Source of the DNA: Lachnospiraceae bacterium
GTDB taxonomy: Bacteria; Bacillota_A; Clostridia; Lachnospirales; Lachnospiraceae
Direction: 5' to 3'
NCBI GenBank assembly: GCA_017652545.1
Contig: JAGCAV010000171.1
Span: 1-10,930 of the forward strand
DNA length: 10,930 bases
In this document: positions 1 through 6,333 of the stretch, piece by piece
How the letters are laid out: every line of letters starts with the position of its first letter
How positions within the stretch are numbered: the first letter of the stretch is position 1
The notes under the pieces: generated by a model
The model's input: the letters and a program-made list of their open reading frames with translations, nothing else
What the model was told of the DNA's origin: nothing
Database searches by the model: none
Position numbers and translations under genes: made by a program

Positions 1-1045
1 CCTTCCGCTGAAAAAGGAAGAGATCAAAACCATCGGTGTGATCGGCCCCAATGCCAACAGCCGTGTCTGCCTGGTCGGCAATTATCACGGAACAGCCACA
101 GAGTACATCACAGTCCTGGACGGTCTCCTGCATGCGTGCGGAAATGAGATCCGGGTTCTTTACTCCGAAGGCTGCGATATCCGTGAGGATCGTGTCGAGA
201 AGCTTGCGTTTGAGAACGACAGACTGTCGGAAGCCTCGATCGTAGCACAGAACAGTGACGTGGTCGTGCTGGTTGTCGGACTGGATGAGCATCTGGAAGG
301 CGAGGAGGGCGATACCGGGAACAGCTATGCGTCCGGAGACAAGATCGACCTGCTGCTGCCGCCGTCTCAGATGGCGCTGCTGCACACGATTGCCGAAGTC
401 GGAAAGCCGGTGATCCTGGTCAACATTTCCGGGAGTGCCATTGATCTTTCGTTTGCAGATGAGCAATTTGATGCTGTGATTCAGGCGTGGTATCCCGGCG
501 CGCGGGGGGGCAGGGTACTGGCAGATATCCTTTTCGGTCATATTTCTCCTTCCGGAAAGCTGCCTGTGACCTTCTGTCATGACGATGACGCGCTGCCCGA
601 CTTTACGGATTATTCCATGCAGGGAAGAACATACCGTTATCTGAAAGATACGCCGCTTTATCCATTCGGATACGGACTGACATACGGCGATGTTTGTGTG
701 ACGGAAGCTGAACCTTACAGGGATGATCCTTATACAGTCGTTGCAACCTGTATGAACAAAGGGGATACAGATACGGAGGATGTCATTCAGGTCTATGCAG
801 ACCCTGTTCTGTCGGATTTCGCACCGGATCACCCGAGGCTCTGCGGCTTTGCCCGTGTTCACATGAAGGCGGGTGAGAAAAAGCAGGTGGCGGTGCATCT
901 TGATCCGTTGACCTTCACGGTCATCAACAGTTCCGGTGAACGGGTGGACGGCGGCGGAAAATATGTGCTGTATGTCGGCACCGGACAGCCGGATGAGAGA
1001 ACTGCTAAGCTGACAGGAAAGAAGAGCGTCAGCATTGAGATCTGA
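1..1045 (+). CDS. Glycoside hydrolase family 3 protein, C-terminal part (5' end outside window)
   Basis: The frame is open from base 2 to the TGA at 1043-1045, so the gene enters from upstream; the GTG at 38 is an internal Val codon. GH3 enzymes release terminal glucose, xylose or similar sugars from beta-linked oligosaccharides. About 347 residues are visible. First comes the GH3 C-terminal alpha/beta domain: it opens with TIGVIGPNANSR, then has the GLDEHLEGEEGD segment (the acidic loop that usually supplies the acid/base Glu), LLPPSQMALL, the strand region VILVNISG, and AWYPGARGGRVLADILFG followed by SGKLPVTF. Next are GRTYRYL and PLYPFGYGLTY, then a fibronectin-III-like domain (roughly the last 120 residues) ending in KYVLYVGTG. 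The GRTYRY form is common in beta-xylosidase/beta-glucosidase branches. The N-terminal barrel with the nucleophile Asp is not in the window, so substrate cannot be fixed. No signal peptide can be judged. No terminator is seen between its stop and the CIRCE element. Confidence 0.93.
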   Translation, partial: LPLKKEEIKTIGVIGPNANSRVCLVGNYHGTATEYITVLDGLLHACGNEIRVLYSEGCDIREDRVEKLAFENDRLSEASIVAQNSDVVVLVVGLDEHLEGEEGDTGNSYASGDKIDLLLPPSQMALLHTIAEVGKPVILVNISGSAIDLSFADEQFDAVIQAWYPGARGGRVLADILFGHISPSGKLPVTFCHDDDALPDFTDYSMQGRTYRYLKDTPLYPFGYGLTYGDVCVTEAEPYRDDPYTVVATCMNKGDTDTEDVIQVYADPVLSDFAPDHPRLCGFARVHMKAGEKKQVAVHLDPLTFTVINSSGERVDGGGKYVLYVGTGQPDERTAKLTGKKSVSIEI

Positions 1046-1076
1046 GGACGGAAGGACACAGAAAGTTCACAAAAAA

Positions 1077-1107
1077 TGTTAGCACTCATGCTTGACGAGT
1101 GCTAACA
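1077..1107 (+). promoter_or_regulatory. CIRCE operator (HrcA binding site)
   Basis: A perfect CIRCE: TTAGCACTC (1079-1087), nine-base spacer, GAGTGCTAA (1097-1105). The arms extend to 11 bp each as TGTTAGCACTC and GAGTGCTAACA. CIRCE is the operator of the heat-shock repressor HrcA, classically in front of groESL and dnaK operons. Here it overlaps the -35 box of the promoter of a small heat-shock gene, so bound HrcA would block RNA polymerase. Confidence 0.96.
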
Positions 1108-1120
1108 AAAGTGGTATAAC
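1092..1120 (+). promoter_or_regulatory. Sigma-A promoter of the small heat-shock gene
   Basis: TTGACG (1092-1097) and TATAAC (1115-1120) are separated by 17 bp, five of six matches each to the vegetative consensus. The -35 box lies in the CIRCE spacer and first base of its right arm. The expected transcript start is near 1127, giving a leader of about 94 bases. Confidence 0.85.
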
Positions 1121-1152
1121 ATAGTCACCGAAAGGAAAAAAGAGATTTGGAA

Positions 1153-1212
1153 GGCTGATGCAGCATAAAGCGCAAAGCGTTTGAGATGCATAGCCCTCAG
1201 AAATAAAGGAGG
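1153..1212 (+). promoter_or_regulatory. Structured 5' leader of the small heat-shock gene
   Basis: GGCT-g-ATGCA (1153-1162) pairs with TGCATAGCC (1187-1195), nine base pairs with one bulge. Inside it a smaller stem pairs AAAgCGC (1167-1173) with GCGTTT (1177-1182). Directly after, CCTC (1195-1198) can pair with GAGG (1209-1212), the core of the ribosome binding site. The weak closing of the ribosome binding site could respond to temperature, but the motif is not a known ROSE or fourU thermometer. The pairing was done by eye; the function is inferred. Confidence 0.4.
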
Positions 1213-1220
1213 AAATGATT

Positions 1221-1667
1221 ATGTTAATGCCCAGTATTTTTGGTGAAAACCTTTTTGATGATTTCTTTGATGATTTTTACAGACCCGCAGTCAGGAGAGC
1301 ACCGCAGAGGGCTGCCGCTCCTGTGAATACAGTCATGAAGACCGATGTGAAGGAAACGGATCAGGCCTATGAACTGGATATTGACCTGCCGGGCTATAAG
1401 AAAGAAGATGTAAAAGCCGAGCTGAAGGACGGCTATATGACGATCACCGCATCACGCAATACCAGCAAGGATGAGAAGGATGAGAACGGCAAGTACATCC
1501 GCAGGGAACGTTTTATGGGTACCTGCTCCAGAAGCTTCTATGTTGGTGATGTGGTCACGGAAGAGGATATCTCCGCGAAGTTTGAAGATGGTATCCTGAA
1601 AGTGACCGTTCCGAAGAAAGAAGCGAAACCGCAGGTTGAAGAGAACAGATACATTGCCATTGAGTAA
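1221..1667 (+). CDS. hsp20: Hsp20/alpha-crystallin small heat-shock protein
   Basis: An ATP-independent holdase chaperone of the cytoplasm that forms oligomers and binds unfolding proteins until DnaK/GroEL can refold them. It has 148 residues, normal for bacterial Hsp20. A short N-terminal arm rich in Phe and Asp (NLFDDFFDDF) is followed by the alpha-crystallin domain, about residues 38-135. That domain carries the LPGYKKEDV segment and the FEDGILKVTVPK strand, with the family G-x-L. The tail ends in an I-x-I motif (YIAIE) used in oligomer assembly. The ATG at 1221 is chosen because AGGAGG (1207-1212) lies eight bases upstream; the in-frame ATG at 1215 is only two bases from it. It stands alone between a CIRCE-controlled promoter and a terminator, so it should be derepressed on heat or protein-folding stress through HrcA. 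Confidence 0.95.
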   Translation: MLMPSIFGENLFDDFFDDFYRPAVRRAPQRAAAPVNTVMKTDVKETDQAYELDIDLPGYKKEDVKAELKDGYMTITASRNTSKDEKDENGKYIRRERFMGTCSRSFYVGDVVTEEDISAKFEDGILKVTVPKKEAKPQVEENRYIAIE

Positions 1668-1710
1668 CTGCAGACACGTCTGATGCTGCACATCGGAACT
1701 GGTTATACGA

Positions 1711-1742
1711 CTCACCGGGAGATTCCCCGGTGAGTTTTTTTC
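1711..1742 (+). terminator. Intrinsic terminator after hsp20
   Basis: CTCACCGGG (1711-1719) pairs perfectly with CCCGGTGAG (1726-1734) across a six-base loop, followed by six T residues and a T/C-rich stretch. It closes the heat-shock unit before the next promoter. Confidence 0.92.
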
Positions 1743-1772
1743 TCTCTCAGTTTTTTCGGATCTGAGTGTGGC

Positions 1773-1802
1773 TTGACAATGCCGGATTTTTACAGGTATA
1801 CT
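1773..1802 (+). promoter_or_regulatory. Promoter of the B12-riboswitch/ABC transporter unit
   Basis: TTGACA (1773-1778, perfect -35) and TATACT (1797-1802) with an 18-bp spacer. The transcript would start near 1809, about 15 bases before the first riboswitch stem. Confidence 0.85.
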
Positions 1803-1823
1803 TAATCAAAATCAATCAAACTG

Positions 1824-2055
1824 AACAGTGCCTGCTGCAGGGTGTAAGGCATACGGCAGCAGGAGAATAGGAAACCGGGTGTGAATCCCGGACGGTACCG
1901 CCGCTGTATGGGGTGAGAAGCTGTCACGGAACTGTTATAGCAACATCGGCAGTTCTTTGCGACGAAAGTCGGTCATTGGGAAACTGAGAAGGCAGACAGC
2001 TTCAAGTCATGAGAAGATGGATATGACATAGCTCTGAGTCAGAAGACCTGCTGTT
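1824..2055 (+). ncRNA. Cobalamin (B12) riboswitch aptamer
   Basis: The conserved core is present: AATAGGAAACC, then GGGTGTGAATCCCGGACGGT and CCGCCGCTGTA (about 1865-1908), then CATTGGGAAACTGAGAAGGC (1974-1993), and the B12 box GAGTCAGAAGACCTGC (2036-2051). Stems found by eye: P1 AACAG (1824-1828) with CTGTT (2051-2055); CCTGCTGC (1831-1838) with GCAGCAGG (1856-1863); CCGGG (1875-1879) with CCCGG (1887-1891); AAGCTGTC (1918-1925) with GACAGCTT (1995-2002); GAACTG (1929-1934) with CAGTTC (1950-1955); GTCAT (2006-2010) with ATGAC (2023-2027). The order and spacing match the cobalamin riboswitch class, which binds adenosylcobalamin or related cobalamins and turns off B12 synthesis or uptake genes. 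The exact ends are approximate. Confidence 0.95.
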
Positions 2056-2119
2056 GGGTGTCATTGCTGCCTGTGCGATGTATACAGGGGCTGTGTTTTT
2101 TTTGTTGCAGAAAAAGACG

Positions 2120-2164
2120 GCTGCGGCAGTCTGCGCTTGAAGCGCTGGCTGCCGCAGCTTTTTT
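2120..2164 (+). terminator. Riboswitch-controlled intrinsic terminator
   Basis: GCTGCGGCAG (2120-2129) pairs perfectly with CTGCCGCAGC (2149-2158), capped by an inner GCGCT/AGCGC stem and followed by T6 (2159-2164). It lies between the B12 aptamer and the first transporter gene, as expected for transcription attenuation. A possible antiterminator pairs GCTGCC (2066-2071), just after the P1 stem, with GGCAGT (2125-2130), disrupting the 5' arm. The terminator is clear; the antiterminator is a suggestion. Confidence 0.9.
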
Positions 2165-2179
2165 GTTGAGGCGTTGATC

Positions 2180-3121
2180 ATGAAAAAGTATATTATCGGC
2201 CGAATACTGTTTGTCATACCGATCATGCTGATCCTGTCCTTTTTCGTTTTTTCTCTGACATATCTGTCTCCTTCTGATCCGCTGACGCTTAAGTATGAAC
2301 GTATGGGTGCAGTACCGGACAGAGAACAGCTTGAAAAGGATAAGGAGGCTATGGGACTGAACGATCCGTTTCTGGTACAGTACGGCACCTGGCTGAGAAA
2401 AGTCCTGCACGGGGATCTGGGAGAATCATATTACTATGGGACCAGTGTATGGCAGCAGTTCAGGAAGCGGATCCCCAATACACTGATCCTGACCGGTGCC
2501 ACGCTGATCCTCACGATTATTCTGGCAGTTCCGCTTGGAGTGATCTGTGCTGTCTGTCAGAACCGATGGGCTGATTACCTGCTGCGTTTCATCTCCTTCT
2601 TCGGAGTATCCATGCCCAGCTTCTGGGTGGGCATGCTTCTGATGTATGCTTTTGGAGTAAAGTTAAAAATTCTGCCGATCATGGGCAGCGGTGATTTTAA
2701 GCACCTGATCCTTCCGGCTGTAACGCTTGCTTTCTGGATGACATCCATCTACATACGGCGTGTACGGGGCAGTATGCTGGAGGAGATGAACAAGGATTAC
2801 CTGACCGGAGGGATGGCACTGGGTTATACGAAAGCCCGCATCGTCCTGACGCAGGTGCTTCCAAACTCGCTTCTGTCGGTCATCACCATGTTCGGCATGT
2901 CGATTGGAGGTCTGCTCGGCGGCGCGACCATTGTCGAAACCATTTTTGAATGGCAGGGAGTCGGGAAGATGGCGGTCGAAGCCATTTCCATCAAGGATTA
3001 TCCGATCATTCAGGGCTATGTACTCTGGATGGCAGTCATCTATGTCATGATCAATCTGATCGTGGATCTCTCTTATCAGATCCTTGATCCGCGAATTCGT
3101 CTTGGAGGAAAACGGTCATGA
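2180..3121 (+). CDS. ABC transporter permease, NikB/DppB type
   Basis: Inner-membrane permease of a nickel/peptide-type ABC importer, 313 residues. It shows the family layout: an N-terminal helix (YIIGRILFVIPIMLILSFFVF), a polar external stretch with ERMG and LNDPFLVQYG, then about five more helices. The cytoplasmic EAA loop (DYLTGGMALGYTKARIVLTQ) contacts the ATPases, and the protein ends in the usual LDPRIRLG. The ATG at 2180 is preferred because GAGG (2168-2171) lies eight bases upstream; a TTG at 2174 in the same frame is too close. It is the first gene behind the B12 riboswitch and terminator. Its TGA overlaps the next start as ATGA, implying translational coupling. The family carries peptides, nickel, cobalt-metallophores and opines, so sequence alone does not give the cargo. 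Confidence 0.93.
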   Translation: MKKYIIGRILFVIPIMLILSFFVFSLTYLSPSDPLTLKYERMGAVPDREQLEKDKEAMGLNDPFLVQYGTWLRKVLHGDLGESYYYGTSVWQQFRKRIPNTLILTGATLILTIILAVPLGVICAVCQNRWADYLLRFISFFGVSMPSFWVGMLLMYAFGVKLKILPIMGSGDFKHLILPAVTLAFWMTSIYIRRVRGSMLEEMNKDYLTGGMALGYTKARIVLTQVLPNSLLSVITMFGMSIGGLLGGATIVETIFEWQGVGKMAVEAISIKDYPIIQGYVLWMAVIYVMINLIVDLSYQILDPRIRLGGKRS

Positions 3122-4008
3122 AGATCTATCTGAAAAAAGCGGTGCGATCTCCCGGTTTTCTGCTCTGGCTCTTTCTGGCGGTCATACTGGTCATGATTCC
3201 GGTCTTTGCACCGTGGATCGCACCGCATGATCCTGTTGCAACAGATTACGCAAACTCCCTGAATCCGGGATGCGCTCAGTATCCTTTCGGTACCGATCAG
3301 ATCGGACGGTGCATTCTGTCCCGACTGATCTGGGGCGGGCGGACATCACTGCTGATCGTTTTTCAGGTCATCGCCATAATTGCGGTGATTGGTGTTGTGC
3401 TTGGCATTTTCTCGGGTTATACAGGCGGCTGGATCGATATGCTGCTCACACGTTTTACGGATATTGTGATGGCTATCCCTTCGACCGTTTTTGTGATCGC
3501 ACTGGTCTCTGTGCTGGGGCCGGGACTTCATAACACAGTGCTTGCCATGTCGCTGGTCGGCTGGACGGAATATTTCAGGGTGGCGAGGGCTCTGGTCCTT
3601 TCAATCCGGGAAAACCAGTTCGTACAGGAAGCCAGGATGGGAGGGCTGACCAACCGCCGGATCGTACGCCGTGTGATCCTTCCGAATATCATTCCTTATC
3701 TTCTGGTAAATCTCACACAGGACATAGGGGCGCAGCTTCTGACCCTGAGCGGCCTGTCTCTGCTGGGACTCTCCTCTCAGCCGCCGACACCTGAGTGGGG
3801 GTTTATGTTGAGCGAAGGACGCAAGTTTATTCAATCAGCACCCTGGCTGATCATTTATCCGGGCATGGTGATCGTGCTGCATGTAATCGTGTTTAATCTT
3901 TTGGGCGACAGCCTCAGAGATATATTGGATCCCCGTTACGAAAAAAAACATGCAAAAAGAAAGGAGCTAAAACAATGGCAGCAAGAAAAAGCATCAGGAC
4001 AGGTTTAG
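3118..4008 (+). CDS. ABC transporter permease, NikC/DppC type
   Basis: Second permease of the importer, 296 residues. It has an N-terminal helix followed by the short conserved APWIAPHDP and FGTDQIGRCILSRLIWG region, where family members usually read GRD; here the Asp is Cys. The core of about five helices contains MAIPSTVFVI and the EAA loop (QEARMGGLTNRRIVRRVILPN). The WGFMLSEGR loop and a C-terminal LGDSLRDILDPRY, both typical, follow. The tail is very basic (KKHAKRKELK). The ATG overlaps the stop of the preceding permease by four bases, with GGAGG (3104-3108) nine bases upstream. The last 34 bases overlap the binding-protein gene in another frame. Confidence 0.93.
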   Translation: MKIYLKKAVRSPGFLLWLFLAVILVMIPVFAPWIAPHDPVATDYANSLNPGCAQYPFGTDQIGRCILSRLIWGGRTSLLIVFQVIAIIAVIGVVLGIFSGYTGGWIDMLLTRFTDIVMAIPSTVFVIALVSVLGPGLHNTVLAMSLVGWTEYFRVARALVLSIRENQFVQEARMGGLTNRRIVRRVILPNIIPYLLVNLTQDIGAQLLTLSGLSLLGLSSQPPTPEWGFMLSEGRKFIQSAPWLIIYPGMVIVLHVIVFNLLGDSLRDILDPRYEKKHAKRKELKQWQQEKASGQV

Positions 4009-5501
4009 CATTGGGGACAATGATTTTGGCTATGGCTGCAGGCGTAGTCAGCACGCCTGCAGCGGAAGGCGACAAGCACATCAATGCCGCCCTCTACTGG
4101 TTCGGATCCAGCCTGGACCCGGCTGTGGAATGGGACGGGTGGACGACCTGCCGTGCCGGCATTACAGAGACGCTGGTGACAGTCAATGAGAATTACGAGA
4201 TCGTTCCCCTTCTTGCAGATTCCTGGGAGCAGACAGACGACACGACATGGAGAATGCATATCCGCGACGGCGTCACTTTCCACAATGGAAAAGCCGTGGA
4301 CGGAGAGGCTGTCAAAAAGTCTTTTGAGCGGGCTTTCGGGATGCAGGAACGTGCTGTGAGCGCCGCGAAGATCGATACGATCGAAGCGGACGGTCAGGAT
4401 GTGATCTTCACTACGACCGAACCGTTTGGGGCTTTCCTGGCCAACATTTCCGAACCGATGTACTCTGTGGTGGATGCGGAAGCTGAAACGGATTTTGCCA
4501 GCGCTCCGGTCGCAACAGGCCCTTATAAAGTCACCGGCTTCGAGGTGAATACCTATATTGAACTGGAAAAAAACGCAGACTACTGGAATGGGGCTCCTGA
4601 TGTGGATACCATTACAGTCAGATGCATTGATGATGATTCCACCCGCGGTATGGCACTGCAGTCCGGAGAGATGGACGTGGTGCAGCGCGTGGCGTGGACC
4701 GATCTGCCTGTCTTTGAAAATGACAGCAATTTTGCGGTCTACAATACACAGGGTGCCCGTACCAGGATCCTGGTATTCAATTACAGGAATGAAATGCTGC
4801 AGGATATCAATGTCAGGAAGGCGATCATTGAAAGCATTAACTACGATGCACTGGTATCCGTTCTTGGCAGCGGCGTCGCAAAGGCCGGAGCGCCGTATCC
4901 GGCTTCCTCTCCTTACGGATATGATACGCTTGACAGGCAGGAATACGATGCGGAAGATGCCGCAAAGCTGCTGGCTGAAGCCGGCTACGAGGATGCGGAT
5001 GGCAACGGGTATGTGGAAAAGGACAGCCAGGAGCTGATGCTGACCATTACTTATGAGAACAATGGTTATACAACGATGCTCGAGGCTGTTCAGGATATGG
5101 CAAAACAGGTCGGGATCCATTTTGAACTGCAGCAGGTTGACAGTATTTCTGATTTTGAAGACAACGGCAATTATGACATAGTCGCTACCAACTGGCAGGT
5201 CCTTTCCACCGGCGATCCGCAGTGGTTCCTGGACAGTATGTACAAGACAGGATCTTCCAGTAATTACGGGCAGTACAGCAATGAGGAACTGGATGAAGTG
5301 ATCGAAAAACTGGCACAGACTTTCGATATTGAGGGGCGTGAGGAACTGACCATTGAAGCGGAGAAGATTCTTCTTGCAGACGCGGCCAGCATCTATCTTG
5401 TCGGCGAAAATAACTTTGTTGTGGCAAACAGCAGAGTGCAGAATGTGGTGCCCTACCCGATCGATTACTATTTCATTGACAACGGATTAAGCATCGAATA
5501 A
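3975..5501 (+). CDS. Extracellular solute-binding protein, family 5 (NikA/DppA-like)
   Basis: Binding protein that hands substrate to the two permeases, 508 residues. It begins with a signal peptide (basic MAARKSIR, then a hydrophobic core to about residue 25). Family-5 landmarks follow: SLDPAVEWDGW, ITETLVTVNENYEIVPLLADSWE, the RDGVTFHNGKAVDGEAVKKSFER segment near residues 95-117, TGPYKV, NADYWNG and TRGMALQSGEMDVV. Then come VRKAIIESINYDAL, a YDAEDAAKLLAEAGY block and DPQWFLDSMY. The TRGMA...GEMD region resembles NikA-type proteins more than typical peptide binders, a judgement by eye. Odd point: there is no cysteine at the end of the signal peptide, where Gram-positive binding proteins normally have a lipobox; the equivalent place reads AMAAGVVS. 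The start is supported by AAGGAG (3961-3966) eight bases upstream and overlaps the permease gene by 34 bases. Given the riboswitch, a cobalt complex or corrinoid is the likely ligand. Confidence 0.92.
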   Translation: MAARKSIRTGLALGTMILAMAAGVVSTPAAEGDKHINAALYWFGSSLDPAVEWDGWTTCRAGITETLVTVNENYEIVPLLADSWEQTDDTTWRMHIRDGVTFHNGKAVDGEAVKKSFERAFGMQERAVSAAKIDTIEADGQDVIFTTTEPFGAFLANISEPMYSVVDAEAETDFASAPVATGPYKVTGFEVNTYIELEKNADYWNGAPDVDTITVRCIDDDSTRGMALQSGEMDVVQRVAWTDLPVFENDSNFAVYNTQGARTRILVFNYRNEMLQDINVRKAIIESINYDALVSVLGSGVAKAGAPYPASSPYGYDTLDRQEYDAEDAAKLLAEAGYEDADGNGYVEKDSQELMLTITYENNGYTTMLEAVQDMAKQVGIHFELQQVDSISDFEDNGNYDIVATNWQVLSTGDPQWFLDSMYKTGSSSNYGQYSNEELDEVIEKLAQTFDIEGREELTIEAEKILLADAASIYLVGENNFVVANSRVQNVVPYPIDYYFIDNGLSIE

Positions 5502-5520
5502 CAACGGAGAACACTGAAAT

Positions 5521-6327
5521 ATGGAAATTCTCAGTCTCGAACATGTCTCAGTCACCTATGACGGCATCAGGGCAGCCACAGATGATATCTCCCTGCAGAT
5601 CATGCAGGGGGAGATCATCTGCATCGTCGGAGAAAGCGGCAGCGGAAAATCAACGCTGCTGCATGCCGTCCAGGGACTGCTGCCGGCAGGTGCTGCTGTC
5701 AAAGGGCAGATCAGGCTCTTTGGAAAAGATCTGGCCGGACTGAGTCAGGTACAGAAAAGACGGATGCGCGGGGAGCAGGTTGCCATGATTTTTCAGGATA
5801 CCGGACGCTATATGAATCCGATCGCAAAGATCGGAAAACAGTATCTGTCATTCCTGAAACTCCATCTCCAAAAACCGGAGGCGGAGCTTAAGGCGCTGCA
5901 GGAAGAGATGCTGAGAAAAGTCAAACTGACGGATACACAGCGGGTACTGAACAGCTATCCGTTTGAACTCTCCGGGGGCATGCGTCAGCGTGTGGGGATC
6001 GCGATGGCGCTGTCCCTGGGTCCGAAGCTTTTGCTGGCAGATGAACCGACAAGCGCACTGGATGTTACCGTGCAGGCACAGGTCGTCCGGGAACTGGCAC
6101 AGCTGTGCAGGGATGCAGGCACCACCATCATCATCGTTACACACAATATGGGCGTTGCTGCGACCATTTCCGACAGGATCGGTGTCATGCAGGGAGGACG
6201 TATGGTGGAGTGGGGGACTGTGAGTGAAGTCATTCAAAAGCCGAAGAGCACATATACAAAAGATCTGCTCAGATCGATTATAGAACTGGACGATCCGCAG
6301 CTTCTTCAGAGCTGTCATATGGGGTAG
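5521..6327 (+). CDS. ABC transporter ATP-binding protein, NikD/DppD type
   Basis: First ATPase of the importer, 268 residues, cytoplasmic. All nucleotide-binding motifs are intact: Walker A GESGSGKST (residues 37-45), Q-loop Gln92 in IFQDTGRYMNP, signature LSGGMRQR (150-157), Walker B LLLADEP (170-176) with the catalytic Glu, and switch His208 in THNMG. The protein is short, near the size of NikD (about 250 residues), and lacks the C-terminal extension of about 60 residues with the Cys cluster found in many OppD/DppD proteins. This weakly favours a metal- over a peptide-type system. The ribosome binding site CGGAGA lies around 5505-5510, about ten bases upstream. The gene starts 19 bases after the binding-protein stop and is followed after six bases by the second ATPase. 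Confidence 0.92.
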   Translation: MEILSLEHVSVTYDGIRAATDDISLQIMQGEIICIVGESGSGKSTLLHAVQGLLPAGAAVKGQIRLFGKDLAGLSQVQKRRMRGEQVAMIFQDTGRYMNPIAKIGKQYLSFLKLHLQKPEAELKALQEEMLRKVKLTDTQRVLNSYPFELSGGMRQRVGIAMALSLGPKLLLADEPTSALDVTVQAQVVRELAQLCRDAGTTIIIVTHNMGVAATISDRIGVMQGGRMVEWGTVSEVIQKPKSTYTKDLLRSIIELDDPQLLQSCHMG

Positions 6328-6333
6328 AAGAAA

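Noticed and set aside
1077..1107. CIRCE inverted repeat as a terminator of the GH3 gene
   Set aside because: The hairpin is followed by CAAAAG and not by a T-run; its exact match to the HrcA operator and overlap with a promoter explain it.
2070..2103. CCTGT/ACAGG hairpin followed by T8 as a first terminator after the riboswitch
   Set aside because: The stem is only five base pairs and seven other bases separate it from the T-run; the 10-bp stem at 2120-2164 is far better. It could still be part of an alternative fold.
4005..5120. Open frame of 371 codons on the minus strand
   Set aside because: It lies entirely antisense to the binding-protein gene, has no ribosome binding site or recognisable domain, and its His/Cys/Ile-rich composition is typical of a shadow frame.
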